DNA from: Clostridiales bacterium
GTDB lineage: Bacteria > Bacillota > Clostridia > Lachnospirales > Lachnospiraceae
DNA length: 64,000 bases
Direction of reading: 5' to 3'
Assembly (NCBI GenBank): GCA_018366495.1
Contig: JAGZHZ010000007.1
Location: 1-64,000 of the forward strand
Shown: positions 8,709 to 17,916 of the stretch, piece after piece
How positions within the stretch are numbered: position 1 is the first letter of the stretch
Layout: every line of letters starts with the position of its first letter
Notes under the pieces: model-generated
Seen by the model: only the letters and a program-made list of their open reading frames with translations
Told to the model about the DNA's origin: nothing
Databases searched by the model: none
Program-made: the position numbers and the translations under genes

Positions 8709-9701
8709 ATGGCAGAGAAAGATACAGAAAAGAGATATGAAATTACAACGTTTGGAGAAATTTTAATTGATTTTACATATCAAGGCAGAAATGGAGAAGG
8801 ACAGACAATTTTTGCTCAAAATCCAGGTGGGGCTCCGGCAAATGTGGCCGTCTCAGCTGCAAGACTTGGAGCTAAGACGGCATTTCTTGGAAAAGTGGGA
8901 AACGATATGCACGGGGAGTTTTTGAAGAATGTATTAAAAGAAAACGATGTAGATACGGCAGGTTTGATACGGGATGCACGTTATTTTACGACTCTTGCCT
9001 TTGTAAATATAGGAGAAGATGGGGAACGCTCTTTTTCTTTTGCGAGAAAACCGGGGGCAGATATTATGATACAGAAGGAAGAAATTAAAGAAAAGATTTT
9101 GGATCATACAGACATTTTTCATATTGGCTCTTTGTCCTTAACAGATGAGCCAGGGCGTGAGACAACATGGTATGCAGTCAAAAGAGCAAAAAAAATGGGC
9201 AGTATGATTTCCTATGATCCGAATTACAGAGCTTCTCTTTGGGAAAATGAAGAGACTGCAAAAACGCAGATGAGAAGTATGATACCTTATGCAGATATCA
9301 TGAAAATATCAGACGAAGAGATACAACTTTTAACAGATTTCAAAAGTGCAGAGAAGGCAGCGGAAGAGCTGTATCAGAAGGGAGTAAAGATTGTTGTTGT
9401 CACACTTGGCAGTGAGGGGGCATATGTCTGCTGCAAGGACGGCGGAAAGAAAGTTCCGGGCTTCCAAAGTAAAGTAGTGGATACAAACGGTGCAGGAGAT
9501 TCTTTCTGGGGTGGATTTTTATACAAAATAAGCAGCAGTAAAAAAAGACCAGAACAGTTCTCTTTAGAAGAATTAGAAGAGTATGCAAGATTTGGAAACG
9601 CAGTGGCCAGTCTGTGCGTAGAACGAAAAGGAGCAATACCTGCCATGCCGGATTTGGCACAGGTGGAGAAAAGAATAAGGGATTGGAAAGAAGAAAGATA
9701 A
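8709..9701 (+). CDS. PfkB-family carbohydrate kinase, probable fructokinase
   Basis: 330-aa ribokinase-family sugar kinase. The N-terminal GGAPANVAVSAARLG is the sugar-binding PfkB signature 1. DTNGAGDSFWGGFLY near residue 258 is signature 2 with the catalytic aspartate and anion hole. The N-terminus (TFGEILIDF) and overall length match ScrK-type fructokinases, which phosphorylate fructose to fructose-6-phosphate. No sucrose transporter or hydrolase is adjacent, so the substrate is inferred from family resemblance. The next gene starts 36 nt downstream and shares its terminator. Confidence 0.85.
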   Translation: MAEKDTEKRYEITTFGEILIDFTYQGRNGEGQTIFAQNPGGAPANVAVSAARLGAKTAFLGKVGNDMHGEFLKNVLKENDVDTAGLIRDARYFTTLAFVNIGEDGERSFSFARKPGADIMIQKEEIKEKILDHTDIFHIGSLSLTDEPGRETTWYAVKRAKKMGSMISYDPNYRASLWENEETAKTQMRSMIPYADIMKISDEEIQLLTDFKSAEKAAEELYQKGVKIVVVTLGSEGAYVCCKDGGKKVPGFQSKVVDTNGAGDSFWGGFLYKISSSKKRPEQFSLEELEEYARFGNAVASLCVERKGAIPAMPDLAQVEKRIRDWKEER

Positions 9702-9737
9702 ATAGTCTGTAAATAAAAAGAAAGGAAGAGAGCAATT

Positions 9738-10121
9738 ATGAAGATAGAACATATTGCGATGTATGTTAATGATTTAGAAAAAGCAAAAGAGTTCTTTGTG
9801 AAATATTTTAATGCAACTGCAAATCAGGAATACCACAATCAAAAAACAGACTTTCGGTCTTATTTTTTATCATTTGACGGAGGAGCAAGACTGGAAATCA
9901 TGAATAAACCATCTTTGACAGATAAAAAGAAAGAAGCGTCTCAGACAGGATATATCCATATTGCATTTAGTTTGGGCAGTAAAGAAGCGGTTGATGAATT
10001 GACGATAAAGATGAGATCCGATGGATATGAGGTTGTCAGTGGACCAAGAACAACGGGCGATGGCTATTATGAAAGCTGTATTATTGGTTTGGAAGGAAAT
10101 CAGATTGAAATCACAATATAA
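9738..10121 (+). CDS. VOC (glyoxalase/bleomycin-resistance) superfamily protein
   Basis: 127-aa protein of two beta-alpha-beta-beta-beta repeats typical of the vicinal-oxygen-chelate fold. It begins KIEHIAMYVNDLEKAKEFF, giving a metal-ligand histidine at residue 5. Further candidates are E54 (ARLEIM), H75 (YIHIAF) and E123 (NQIEI), the glyoxalase-I-like set. The substrate cannot be deduced; lactoylglutathione-like or small-molecule binding roles are both possible. A strong SD (GAAAGGAAGAG) is present. Second gene of the fructokinase unit. Confidence 0.85.
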   Translation: MKIEHIAMYVNDLEKAKEFFVKYFNATANQEYHNQKTDFRSYFLSFDGGARLEIMNKPSLTDKKKEASQTGYIHIAFSLGSKEAVDELTIKMRSDGYEVVSGPRTTGDGYYESCIIGLEGNQIEITI

Positions 10122-10144
10122 ATTATTTAAAAGAAGGGAACAGT

Positions 10145-10178
10145 ATGCTGCAATTTAAGACAGAATTGCAGCATTTTT
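10145..10178 (+). terminator. Terminator after the VOC gene
   Basis: 11-bp perfect stem ATGCTGCAATT/AATTGCAGCAT with an 8-nt loop and a T5 tail. Confidence 0.85.
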
Positions 10179-10286
10179 CTATCTATCTGAATAAAATATA
10201 AGAGATCTTATTTAAAAAAATTAAAATAGCAGAGAGGATTTTTTGATAACACTCTTGAAAATATAAAAAATGGAAAGGAAGCAGAC

Positions 10287-11186
10287 ATGGATCGTGTTAG
10301 AAGAATTGTTCACGCTCAGACAGCATATCAGGAAGGGTTTTATGGACAGGGAATCACAACGGTTGTGTTAGATACGGGAGTGTATCCGCACTCTGATTTA
10401 AGAGAGAGAATCTTATACTTTAAAGACTTTGTAAACAGAAAGAAACTTCCTTATGATGACTGTTCCCATGGAACACACGTCTCTGGGATTCTCTGCGGGA
10501 GCGGGAAATCATCAGGAGGACGTTTTATGGGAATTGCACCAAAGAGTAAATTGATCCATTTGAAAGTGCTGGACAAGAGAGGAAATGGAAACATAGCAGA
10601 TGTAATTCAAGGAATTGACTGGTGCCTGAAGAACAGGGAAGAATATCAGATCCGGATCATGAATATATCTGTCGGAGCACTTGCCGGTCAGGAAAGTCAA
10701 AAAGAACGATTGCTGATTGAGTGGGTGGAAAAAGCATGGGATGCAGGAATTGTTGTTGTAGTGGCAGCAGGAAATATGGGACCTTCCGAGGGGAGTGTGA
10801 CAGTCCCGGGAAACAGTAAAAAAGTTATTACTGTTGGATCCTGCGATGACCATGAAGCCATTCTGCATCAAAATAGAATGACCGCTCATTATTCTGGAAG
10901 AGGACCAACAGCAGAATGTGTCTGCAAACCGGATATTTCTGCACCTGGAACGAATGTCGTCTCATGTACGGCAGCCGGAGGAAAAAATTATCTTTACGGT
11001 CGGAAAAGCGGAACTTCCATGGCAACTCCAGTCGTATCAGGATGCATTGCACTGATGCTTTCTAAATATCCGGATATGACAAATGTAGAAGTAAAAATGC
11101 GTCTTCGTGAGTCAGCGACAGATGCAGGACTTTCCAGAAAACAGCAGGGATGGGGCAGAGTGGATGTAGAGAGAATGATGCGCTGA
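10287..11186 (+). CDS. Minimal intracellular-type subtilisin (S8 peptidase)
   Basis: 299-aa subtilase consisting almost only of the catalytic domain. Triad: D29 (VVLDTGVYPH), H61 (CSHGTHVSG) and S244 (SGTSMATPV). The oxyanion asparagine lies in VAAAGNMG. No signal peptide and no long prodomain, so it resembles AprX or intracellular serine proteases. Substrate unknown. It has a strong SD (GGAAAGGAAG) and stands alone between terminators, 1.8 kb from the larger Csp-like subtilase on the other strand. Confidence 0.9.
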   Translation: MDRVRRIVHAQTAYQEGFYGQGITTVVLDTGVYPHSDLRERILYFKDFVNRKKLPYDDCSHGTHVSGILCGSGKSSGGRFMGIAPKSKLIHLKVLDKRGNGNIADVIQGIDWCLKNREEYQIRIMNISVGALAGQESQKERLLIEWVEKAWDAGIVVVVAAGNMGPSEGSVTVPGNSKKVITVGSCDDHEAILHQNRMTAHYSGRGPTAECVCKPDISAPGTNVVSCTAAGGKNYLYGRKSGTSMATPVVSGCIALMLSKYPDMTNVEVKMRLRESATDAGLSRKQQGWGRVDVERMMR

Positions 11187-11245
11187 AAAAAGTGGCGGCT
11201 TTGGATAAGAAATGATACAATAAAGAACAGAAGGAGGAATAAAAA

Positions 11246-12754
11246 ATGGGAAAATATATTATGGCACTGGATGCCGGAACGACAAGCAACCGGTGCATTC
11301 TTTTTAATGCACAGGGAGAAGTGTGCAGCGTAGCGCAGAAGGAATTTACACAATATTTTCCAAAGCCGGGATGGGTAGAACATGATGCAGAGGAGATCTG
11401 GGCTACACAGCTGTTTGTCGCCCAGAAAGCGATGGAGCAGATTCATGCGGCGCCAGAAGATATCATAGCGATTGGCATTACAAATCAAAGAGAAACGGCC
11501 ATTGTGTGGGACCGTGAAACAGGTGTGCCGGTATATCATGCGATTGTATGGCAGTGCCGAAGAACGGCGGCATATTGTGATATGCTGAAAGAAAAGGGAC
11601 TGACGCAGCTGTATCGCGAGAAGACAGGGCTGATGATTGACGCATACTTTTCAGCGACAAAGGTGAAATGGATTTTAGATCATGTAGAAGGAGCAAGAGA
11701 GCGGGCAGAGCAAGGAGAGTTACTGTTTGGAACGGTAGAGACATGGCTGATCTGGAAACTGACAAAAGGAAAAGTCCATGTGACAGACTACTCAAACGCA
11801 TCCAGAACGATGCTTTTTAACATTCAAGAATTGTGCTGGGATGACGAAATTCTGGAAGAGTTGAATATTCCAAAAAAAATGCTGCCGCAGGTAAAGCCAT
11901 CCAGCTGCATCTATGGATATACGGATGCTTCTTTCTTTGGCATGCCGATTGTGATCAGTGGGGCAGCAGGAGATCAGCAGGCAGCATTATTTGGTCAGAC
12001 TTGTTTTTTGCCGGGAGAGGCGAAAAATACATATGGAACAGGATGCTTTTTGTTGATGAATACAGGAAATCAGCCTGTGTATTCAAAAAATGGACTTGTC
12101 ACAACGATTGCATGGGGAATTGGAAAAGAGATTACATATGCTCTGGAAGGCTCTATTTTTGTCGCAGGTGCTGCAATTCAATGGCTGCGTGATGAGATGG
12201 AACTGATTTCATGCGCTTCAGATTGCGAGTATCTGGCAAAAGCAGTGGACGACAGCAACGGCTGTTATGTAGTTCCAGCGTTTACCGGTCTTGGGGCGCC
12301 TTACTGGGATCAGTATGCAAGAGGCACGATTGTAGGAATCACAAGAGGCGTAAATAAAAATCATATTGCCCGTGCTACTTTAGAGTCTATTGCATATCAG
12401 ACGTACGATGTGCTAAAGGCGATGGAGGCAGATTCCGGAATTGAAATTCAAAGTATTAAAGTAGATGGAGGAGCAAGTGCGAACAATCTTTTGATGCAGT
12501 TTCAGTCAGATATTATGCAGGTTCCTGTATCACGTCCTTACTGTGTAGAGACGACTGCGATGGGAGCTGCTTATCTGGCAGGACTTGCAGTAGGATGTTG
12601 GAAAGAGATGGAAGAGTTGCGTAAAAACTGGAAAGAAAACCGTATTTTTTATCCACATATGGAGGAAGAAGTACGCAAAAGGAAGCTGAATGGCTGGAAA
12701 AGAGCAGTGACGTACGCATTTGGATGGGCAAAGGAGGAAGAAATAGAAGAATAG
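11246..12754 (+). CDS. glpK: Glycerol kinase
   Basis: FGGY-family kinase of 502 aa making sn-glycerol-3-phosphate from glycerol and ATP. The N-terminal phosphate-binding loop (ALDAGTTSNRCIL), NQRETAIVWDRETG, GAAGDQQAALFGQ and FTGLGAPYWD are characteristic of GlpK. The usual length is about 500 aa. No glycerol facilitator or glpD homolog lies next to it. It starts at ATG 11246 behind AAGGAGGAA. The citrate synthase promoter lies just after its stop codon. Confidence 0.93.
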   Translation: MGKYIMALDAGTTSNRCILFNAQGEVCSVAQKEFTQYFPKPGWVEHDAEEIWATQLFVAQKAMEQIHAAPEDIIAIGITNQRETAIVWDRETGVPVYHAIVWQCRRTAAYCDMLKEKGLTQLYREKTGLMIDAYFSATKVKWILDHVEGARERAEQGELLFGTVETWLIWKLTKGKVHVTDYSNASRTMLFNIQELCWDDEILEELNIPKKMLPQVKPSSCIYGYTDASFFGMPIVISGAAGDQQAALFGQTCFLPGEAKNTYGTGCFLLMNTGNQPVYSKNGLVTTIAWGIGKEITYALEGSIFVAGAAIQWLRDEMELISCASDCEYLAKAVDDSNGCYVVPAFTGLGAPYWDQYARGTIVGITRGVNKNHIARATLESIAYQTYDVLKAMEADSGIEIQSIKVDGGASANNLLMQFQSDIMQVPVSRPYCVETTAMGAAYLAGLAVGCWKEMEELRKNWKENRIFYPHMEEEVRKRKLNGWKRAVTYAFGWAKEEEIEE

Positions 12755-12764
12755 AAAAAATTTC

Positions 12765-12793
12765 TTGACAGAAAAAGTATAATTGTATACAAT
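12765..12793 (+). promoter_or_regulatory. Promoter with GntR-type operator before the citrate synthase gene
   Basis: TTGACA (12765-12770), 17 bp, TACAAT (12788-12793). A perfect 12-bp palindrome ATTGTATACAAT (12782-12793) covers the -10 box. Such TTGTATACAA palindromes are typical GntR/FadR-family operators, and a GntR regulator is encoded two genes downstream, so autoregulation by repression is likely (inference). Confidence 0.65.
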
Positions 12794-12894
12794 AATACAA
12801 AATAAAACGCAACGGTAAAATGACAGAAAAAATATGACGCGGAAACGGCATCTGTCAAGAAAAATTTAATGGAATAGGAACAGGTGAGAGAATT

Positions 12895-14292
12895 ATGGAA
12901 AACAGACGAGTTATGATGGATCAGCATACAAATTTACTGCAGCTGGAAGAGCATATGTATCATTTAGTAGATGTGGAAACACCAAATGTGTTCCGAAATT
13001 TATTTCCTTACAGCGAGATACCTAAAATAGCATTCAATGATCGTATTGTACCGCACCATATGCCAAATGATATCTGGATTACGGACACAACATTTCGTGA
13101 CGGTCAGCAGTCAAGAGCACCATATACAACAGAACAGATTGTGACATTGTATGACTATATGCATCGTCTGGGAGGACCAAATGGGAAAATCCGGCAGTGT
13201 GAATTCTTCCTGTACAGCAAAAAAGACAGAGATGCTGTATATAAATGCATGGAGAGAGGATACAAATTTCCGGAAGTAACAAGCTGGATTCGTGCGAATA
13301 AAAAAGATTTTGAGCTGGTAAAAGAAATTGGCATGAAAGAGACTGGTATTTTAGTCAGCTGTTCCGATTACCATATTTTTTATAAAATGAAAATGAACAG
13401 ACGGCAGGCGATGGAGCATTATCTGACAATCGTAAAAGAATGCCTTGAGACAGGAATCAGTCCAAGATGTCATCTGGAAGATATTACAAGAGCAGATATT
13501 TATGGATATGTAATCCCATTCTGTGTAGAATTGATGAAATTAATGGAACAGTATAAAATTCCAATCAAAGTACGTTGCTGCGATACAATGGGATATGGCG
13601 TTAATTACGCCGGAGCTGTGATTCCACGTTCTGTACAGGGTATTATCTATGGAATTATGACGCACGCTGGCGTTCCAAGTGAGCTGATAGAATGGCATGG
13701 ACACAACGATTTTTATAAGGCAGTCAGCAATTCAACGACAGCATGGCTGTATGGAGCGTGCGGTGTCAACTGTTCCCTCTTTGGAATCGGAGAACGCACA
13801 GGAAATACGCCTCTGGAAGCAATGGTTTTTGAATATGCTCAGTTAAGAGGAGATCTCGGCGGTATGGATACGAGAGTGATTACAGAGATGGCAGAATATT
13901 ATGAGAAAGAGATTGGATATCATATCCCGTCAAGAACACCGTTTGTTGGAAAGAACTTTAATGTGACAAGAGCCGGCATCCATGCGGACGGACTCTTAAA
14001 AAATGAAGAGATCTATAATATTTTTGATACCGATAAGTTTTTAAACCGCCCTGTGCTTGTATCCGTATCAAACACTTCCGGACTTGCCGGAATAGCACAT
14101 TGGATCAATGCATATTTTCATCTGGACAATGCAGATAAAGTAGAAAAAAATGATCCGTTGATTGCTGAAGTAAAAGCTTGTGTGGATAAAGAGTACGAAG
14201 AAGGGCGCGTCACAGTTATGACAGATGAAGAATTGATAAAGATCATTCAGAAATGCTGTGAAAAACTGAATCGGGAGATGATTAAGAGGTAA
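12895..14292 (+). CDS. Citrate (Re)-synthase-like protein, 2-isopropylmalate synthase superfamily
   Basis: 465-aa DRE-TIM metallolyase of the family containing isopropylmalate, homocitrate and Re-citrate synthases. It has DTTFRDGQQS near residue 65 (metal and general-base motif) and HGHND near 262 (metal-binding HxH). The length, N-terminal extension and the direct neighbourhood of isocitrate dehydrogenase match the Re-citrate synthase of Clostridium kluyveri, which condenses oxaloacetate and acetyl-CoA. Homocitrate or isopropylmalate synthesis is less likely because no leu or lys genes are nearby. An AGGTGAG SD precedes ATG 12895. First gene of the operon with the GntR regulator and icd; no aconitase gene is in this window. 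Confidence 0.8.
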   Translation: MENRRVMMDQHTNLLQLEEHMYHLVDVETPNVFRNLFPYSEIPKIAFNDRIVPHHMPNDIWITDTTFRDGQQSRAPYTTEQIVTLYDYMHRLGGPNGKIRQCEFFLYSKKDRDAVYKCMERGYKFPEVTSWIRANKKDFELVKEIGMKETGILVSCSDYHIFYKMKMNRRQAMEHYLTIVKECLETGISPRCHLEDITRADIYGYVIPFCVELMKLMEQYKIPIKVRCCDTMGYGVNYAGAVIPRSVQGIIYGIMTHAGVPSELIEWHGHNDFYKAVSNSTTAWLYGACGVNCSLFGIGERTGNTPLEAMVFEYAQLRGDLGGMDTRVITEMAEYYEKEIGYHIPSRTPFVGKNFNVTRAGIHADGLLKNEEIYNIFDTDKFLNRPVLVSVSNTSGLAGIAHWINAYFHLDNADKVEKNDPLIAEVKACVDKEYEEGRVTVMTDEELIKIIQKCCEKLNREMIKR

Positions 14293-14309
14293 GCTCTGAG
14301 GTGAATAGA

Positions 14310-15014
14310 GTGAACAGTTTAACAGAACAAAAAGAGGATAAATATTCTCTGCGCGGAAGAGTATTTAACCATATACGAGAGGATATTTTATCAGGAAGAT
14401 TAAAACCAAATGAAGAATTAAGGGAAGTTGCGCTGGGGGAAGAGCTGGGAGTGAGCCGAACCCCTGTCAGAGAGGCGCTGCGTCAGCTGGAATTGGAAGG
14501 TCTTGTTCGGATTGTCCCGAATAAAGGCGCATACGTTTCTGGAATTTCAGCAAAAGACGTGCTGGATATTTACAGCATTCGGGCAAGATTAGAAGGATTG
14601 TGCGCCAGAATGGCAGCAGATGCAATTCAAAAAGAACAATTGGATCAGTTGGATGAAATTATTTTTTTATCGAAGTATCATGAACAGCACAGTCATTATG
14701 AACAGCTGTTTACACTGGACAGCAAGTTTCATGAGGTATTGTATGAAGCGTGTGGAAGTGAAATTTTAGAACATCTGCTAAAAGATTTTCATCATTATGT
14801 ACAGCGTGTGAGAAAGACTTCCCTGTCTGAACAGCAGCGGGCAGAAAAATCAACAAAGGAACATGAAGCGATTGCGCAGGCAATCCGATCAAAAGATCCT
14901 GATCGTGCTGATCAGCTTGCAACACTCCATGTGCTAAATACAATGCAAAATGTAAAAAAGCATCAAATAGAAAAAATTGTAGAGAAACAGGAGGACACAA
15001 ATGGAAAAAATTAA
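14310..15014 (+). CDS. GntR-family transcriptional regulator (FadR/FCD type)
   Basis: 234-aa regulator. The N-terminal winged HTH includes ILSGRLKPNEELRE and LGVSRTPVREALRQLE, followed by a helical FCD ligand-binding domain (DVLDIYSIRARLEGLCARMA). FCD regulators commonly sense carboxylic acids such as citrate. It sits between the citrate synthase and icd genes and overlaps icd by 14 nt, so it probably controls this operon through the palindrome at 12782-12793. GTG 14310 is preferred, being 8 nt after GAGGTGA; GTG 14301 is inside that SD. Confidence 0.87.
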   Translation: MNSLTEQKEDKYSLRGRVFNHIREDILSGRLKPNEELREVALGEELGVSRTPVREALRQLELEGLVRIVPNKGAYVSGISAKDVLDIYSIRARLEGLCARMAADAIQKEQLDQLDEIIFLSKYHEQHSHYEQLFTLDSKFHEVLYEACGSEILEHLLKDFHHYVQRVRKTSLSEQQRAEKSTKEHEAIAQAIRSKDPDRADQLATLHVLNTMQNVKKHQIEKIVEKQEDTNGKN

Positions 15015-16209
15015 AATGACAACACCATTAGTAGAGATGGATGGAGACGAAATGACCCGTATTTTATGGCAGATGATTAAAGATGAACTGCTGAATCCGT
15101 TTGTAGAACTGCGCACAGAATATTATGATCTTGGATTAAAACATAGAGATGAGACAAATGATCAGGTGACGTATGACAGCGCTTATGCGAATAAAAAATA
15201 TGGCGTTGCTGTCAAATGTGCAACAATTACACCAAATGCAGCAAGAGTGAAAGAATATGATTTAAAAGAAATGTGGAAAAGTCCAAACGGTACGATTCGT
15301 GCTATTTTGGACGGAACAGTATTCCGTGCACCGATTGTAGTAAAAGGGATTGAACCGTGTGTAAAAAACTGGAAACGACCGATTACCATCGCACGTCATG
15401 CATATGGAGATGTATATAAGGCATCGGAAATTCGTGTTCCGGGACCGGGAAAAGCAGAACTTGTCTATACGGCAGAAGACGGAACACAAATCAGAGAGAT
15501 AATTGCTGACTTTAAAGGAAGCGGAGTACTTCAGGGAATGCATAATCTGGATGCTTCGATTACAAGTTTTGCACGCAGCTGCTTTAATTATGCCCTTGAT
15601 CAGAAGCAAGATCTGTGGTTTTCTACAAAAGATACGATCTCTAAGAAATATGACCATACATTTAAAGATATTTTCCAGGAAATCTATGAAAATGAGTATA
15701 AAGAACAGTTTGAAAAGGCAGGAATCACATACTTTTATACCTTGATTGATGATGCAGTGGCAAGAATTATGAAGTCAGAAGGCGGAATGATATGGGCATG
15801 TAAAAATTATGATGGAGACGTCATGAGCGATATGATTTCTTCCGCTTTTGGGTCCCTTGCTATGATGACATCTGTCCTTGTCTCTCCAGATGGAAATTTT
15901 GAATATGAAGCAGCACATGGAACGGTACAGAGACATTACTATAAGCATTTAAAAGGGGAAGAAACATCCACAAACTCTGTTGCAACCATTTTTGCATGGA
16001 CAGGCGCCCTCAGAAAGAGAGGAGAACTGGATGGATTAAAAGATCTGATGGCATTTGCTGATAAACTGGAACAGGCGACAATTCAGACGATCGAAGAAGG
16101 AAAGATGACGAAAGATCTTGCATTGATCACAACAATACCGAATCCAACCGTTTTAAACAGCAGAGAGTTTATCTGCGCAATCCGTGAAAATTTAGAAAAA
16201 ATGATGTAA
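15001..16209 (+). CDS. icd: NADP-dependent isocitrate dehydrogenase
   Basis: 402-aa enzyme converting isocitrate to 2-oxoglutarate and CO2 with NADPH formation. It is the homodimeric eukaryote-like type: MDGDEMTRILWQ at the N-terminus, the substrate-loop region SPNGTIRAILDGTVFR, and DDAVARIMKSEGG with metal-binding aspartates. GTVQRHYY near residue 310 fits NADP preference in this type. A strong AGGAGG SD lies within the end of the GntR gene, coupling the two. With the Re-citrate synthase it supplies the oxidative branch for glutamate synthesis. Confidence 0.93.
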   Translation: MEKIKMTTPLVEMDGDEMTRILWQMIKDELLNPFVELRTEYYDLGLKHRDETNDQVTYDSAYANKKYGVAVKCATITPNAARVKEYDLKEMWKSPNGTIRAILDGTVFRAPIVVKGIEPCVKNWKRPITIARHAYGDVYKASEIRVPGPGKAELVYTAEDGTQIREIIADFKGSGVLQGMHNLDASITSFARSCFNYALDQKQDLWFSTKDTISKKYDHTFKDIFQEIYENEYKEQFEKAGITYFYTLIDDAVARIMKSEGGMIWACKNYDGDVMSDMISSAFGSLAMMTSVLVSPDGNFEYEAAHGTVQRHYYKHLKGEETSTNSVATIFAWTGALRKRGELDGLKDLMAFADKLEQATIQTIEEGKMTKDLALITTIPNPTVLNSREFICAIRENLEKMM

Positions 16210-16219
16210 GTCAGAACGG

Positions 16220-16324
16220 GCGACGATTCAGACAATCAGAGAAGGAACGGTAATGAAAGACTTTGCTTTAATGGCAGGCAAGGGACAGCGATATGGTAAA
16301 AGTTTAGCGGGATCTCTCAGATAG
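16220..16324 (+). pseudogene. Degenerate partial duplicate of the icd 3' end
   Basis: Directly after the icd stop codon, a 35-codon open stretch (GCG 16220 to TAG 16322-16324) reads ATIQTIREGTVMKDFALM. It aligns with ATIQTIEEGKMTKDLALI in the C-terminal part of icd, with similar nucleotides. After that it diverges. It lacks a start codon and the rest of the domain, so it is a remnant of a second icd copy or of an older icd tail. Confidence 0.6.
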
Positions 16325-16367
16325 ATGAATCATCCGTATAGGATATAATAAAAAGATATAACAAAAT

Positions 16368-16425
16368 TGCCGGCAGACAAGGAGCCTCTGAGTCAGAGAG
16401 ATTCCTGCCTGCCGGCAGTTTTTTT
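16368..16425 (+). terminator. Terminator after the citrate/icd operon
   Basis: Long hairpin with outer stem TGCCGGCAG/CTGCCGGCA, inner pairing CTCTGA/TCAGAG and a T7 tail. It probably also serves the convergent DUF1846 gene, because the plus-strand A-rich left flank gives T residues on the other strand. Confidence 0.85.
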
Positions 16426-16449
16426 GCGGATAGCAAAAATTAGTAAAAA

Positions 16450-17916
16450 CTATGAAAAAGTAGGTTCCATTGTTACCTGAAGTCCTAATTTTTTTAAAGT
16501 TCCGATGTCAATAGCAGCCAGACGGGAAGAACAGTGAACCTGAGCGCCCTGCAAAAGAGGAAGCTGTTCCAGAGCAAGCTTGGCATTTTGATCTGTAGCT
16601 GCGCTGATTGAAAGTGCAATCAGGATCTCGTCTACATGAAGACGAGGATTTTTACTTCCGAGATACGTTGTCTTTAAGTCCTGAATTGGCTCGATTGCAA
16701 GGGGAGAAATCAGATGAACTTTGTGGTCAATATTGGCAAGCGCTTTTAAGGCATTTAAAATCAGAGCGGCACATGGACCAAGAAGAGCAGAAGTCTTTCC
16801 GTACTCAATTCTTCCATCATCCAATTCGATTGCAGCTGCAGGAGCGCCTTCTTCTTCAGCAAGATCCAGAGCGGCTTTGACTACTTTTCGATACTCTTTT
16901 GTGATCTTTGCCTGACTCATAATCATCTCAATCTTAAAAACTTCCTGTTCATTTGTACGGTCATCAGCCAGTTTATTTAAAGCATCATAATAACGGCGGA
17001 TGATTTCCTGACGGGAAGCTTCCTGACAAATGGCATCATCGATAATACAATTTCCAGCCATATTGACTCCCATATCAGTAGGGGATTTATATGGGCTTTC
17101 ACCATAAATCCGCTCAAAGATTGCACTCAGGACAGGAAAAATTTCCACGTCGCGATTATAGTTGACTGTGGTAATGCCATACGTCTCCAGATGAAATGGA
17201 TCAATCATGTTGACATCATTTAAATCAGCAGTCGCAGCCTCATATGCAAGATTGACCGGGTGTTTCAGAGGCAGATTCCAGATAGGAAAGGTCTCAAATT
17301 TTGCATATCCGGCGCGAACACCGCGTAAATGTTCATGGTAAAGCTGTGACAGACAGGTAGCCATTTTTCCGCTTCCAGGTCCAGGGGCAGTAATCACAAC
17401 AAGTGGTCTTGAAGTTTCGATATAATCATTTTTTCCATATCCGTCTTTGCTGACGATAAGAGAAACGTTGTGAGGATATCCGGAAATCATATAGTGCAGA
17501 TAAACTTTAATTCCTTTTTTTTCTAATTTCGTTTTAAAAAGGTCAGCACTGCTCTGCCCTGAGTACTGGGTAATCACGACACTTCCAACATACAGTCCTT
17601 TTTGATGGTAGATATCAATCAAGCGCATCACTTCAACATCATAAGTGATTCCAAGATCTCCACGCACTTTATTTTTTTCAATATCAGCTGCACTGATGGC
17701 AATGACAATTTCAGCGTGATCAGCAAGCTGCATTAACATTTGAAGTTTGCTGGAAGGCTCGAATCCGGGAAGAACACGGGAAGCATGATAGTCGTCAAAT
17801 AATTTTCCACCGAATTCCAGATAAAGTTTGTTGTCAAAATGTCCGATACGCTCTTTGATGTGGGCAGACTGCATCTTTAAATATTTTTCATTGTCAAAAC
17901 CTATTCTCTTCATCAT
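16450..17916 (-). CDS. DUF1846 domain-containing protein
   Basis: 488-aa conserved protein that matches DUF1846 over its whole length. It has a P-loop-like segment (APGPGSGKMATCLSQ) near residue 181, a following AGYAKFETFPIWNLPL region, and a C-terminal alpha/beta part. A structure is known for a family member from pneumococcus but the biochemical role is not established. The P-loop suggests nucleotide or phosphate binding. ATG 17916 (or 17913) follows AAGGAG. Monocistronic, convergent with the icd operon. Confidence 0.9.
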   Translation of the reverse strand: MMKRIGFDNEKYLKMQSAHIKERIGHFDNKLYLEFGGKLFDDYHASRVLPGFEPSSKLQMLMQLADHAEIVIAISAADIEKNKVRGDLGITYDVEVMRLIDIYHQKGLYVGSVVITQYSGQSSADLFKTKLEKKGIKVYLHYMISGYPHNVSLIVSKDGYGKNDYIETSRPLVVITAPGPGSGKMATCLSQLYHEHLRGVRAGYAKFETFPIWNLPLKHPVNLAYEAATADLNDVNMIDPFHLETYGITTVNYNRDVEIFPVLSAIFERIYGESPYKSPTDMGVNMAGNCIIDDAICQEASRQEIIRRYYDALNKLADDRTNEQEVFKIEMIMSQAKITKEYRKVVKAALDLAEEEGAPAAAIELDDGRIEYGKTSALLGPCAALILNALKALANIDHKVHLISPLAIEPIQDLKTTYLGSKNPRLHVDEILIALSISAATDQNAKLALEQLPLLQGAQVHCSSRLAAIDIGTLKKLGLQVTMEPTFS

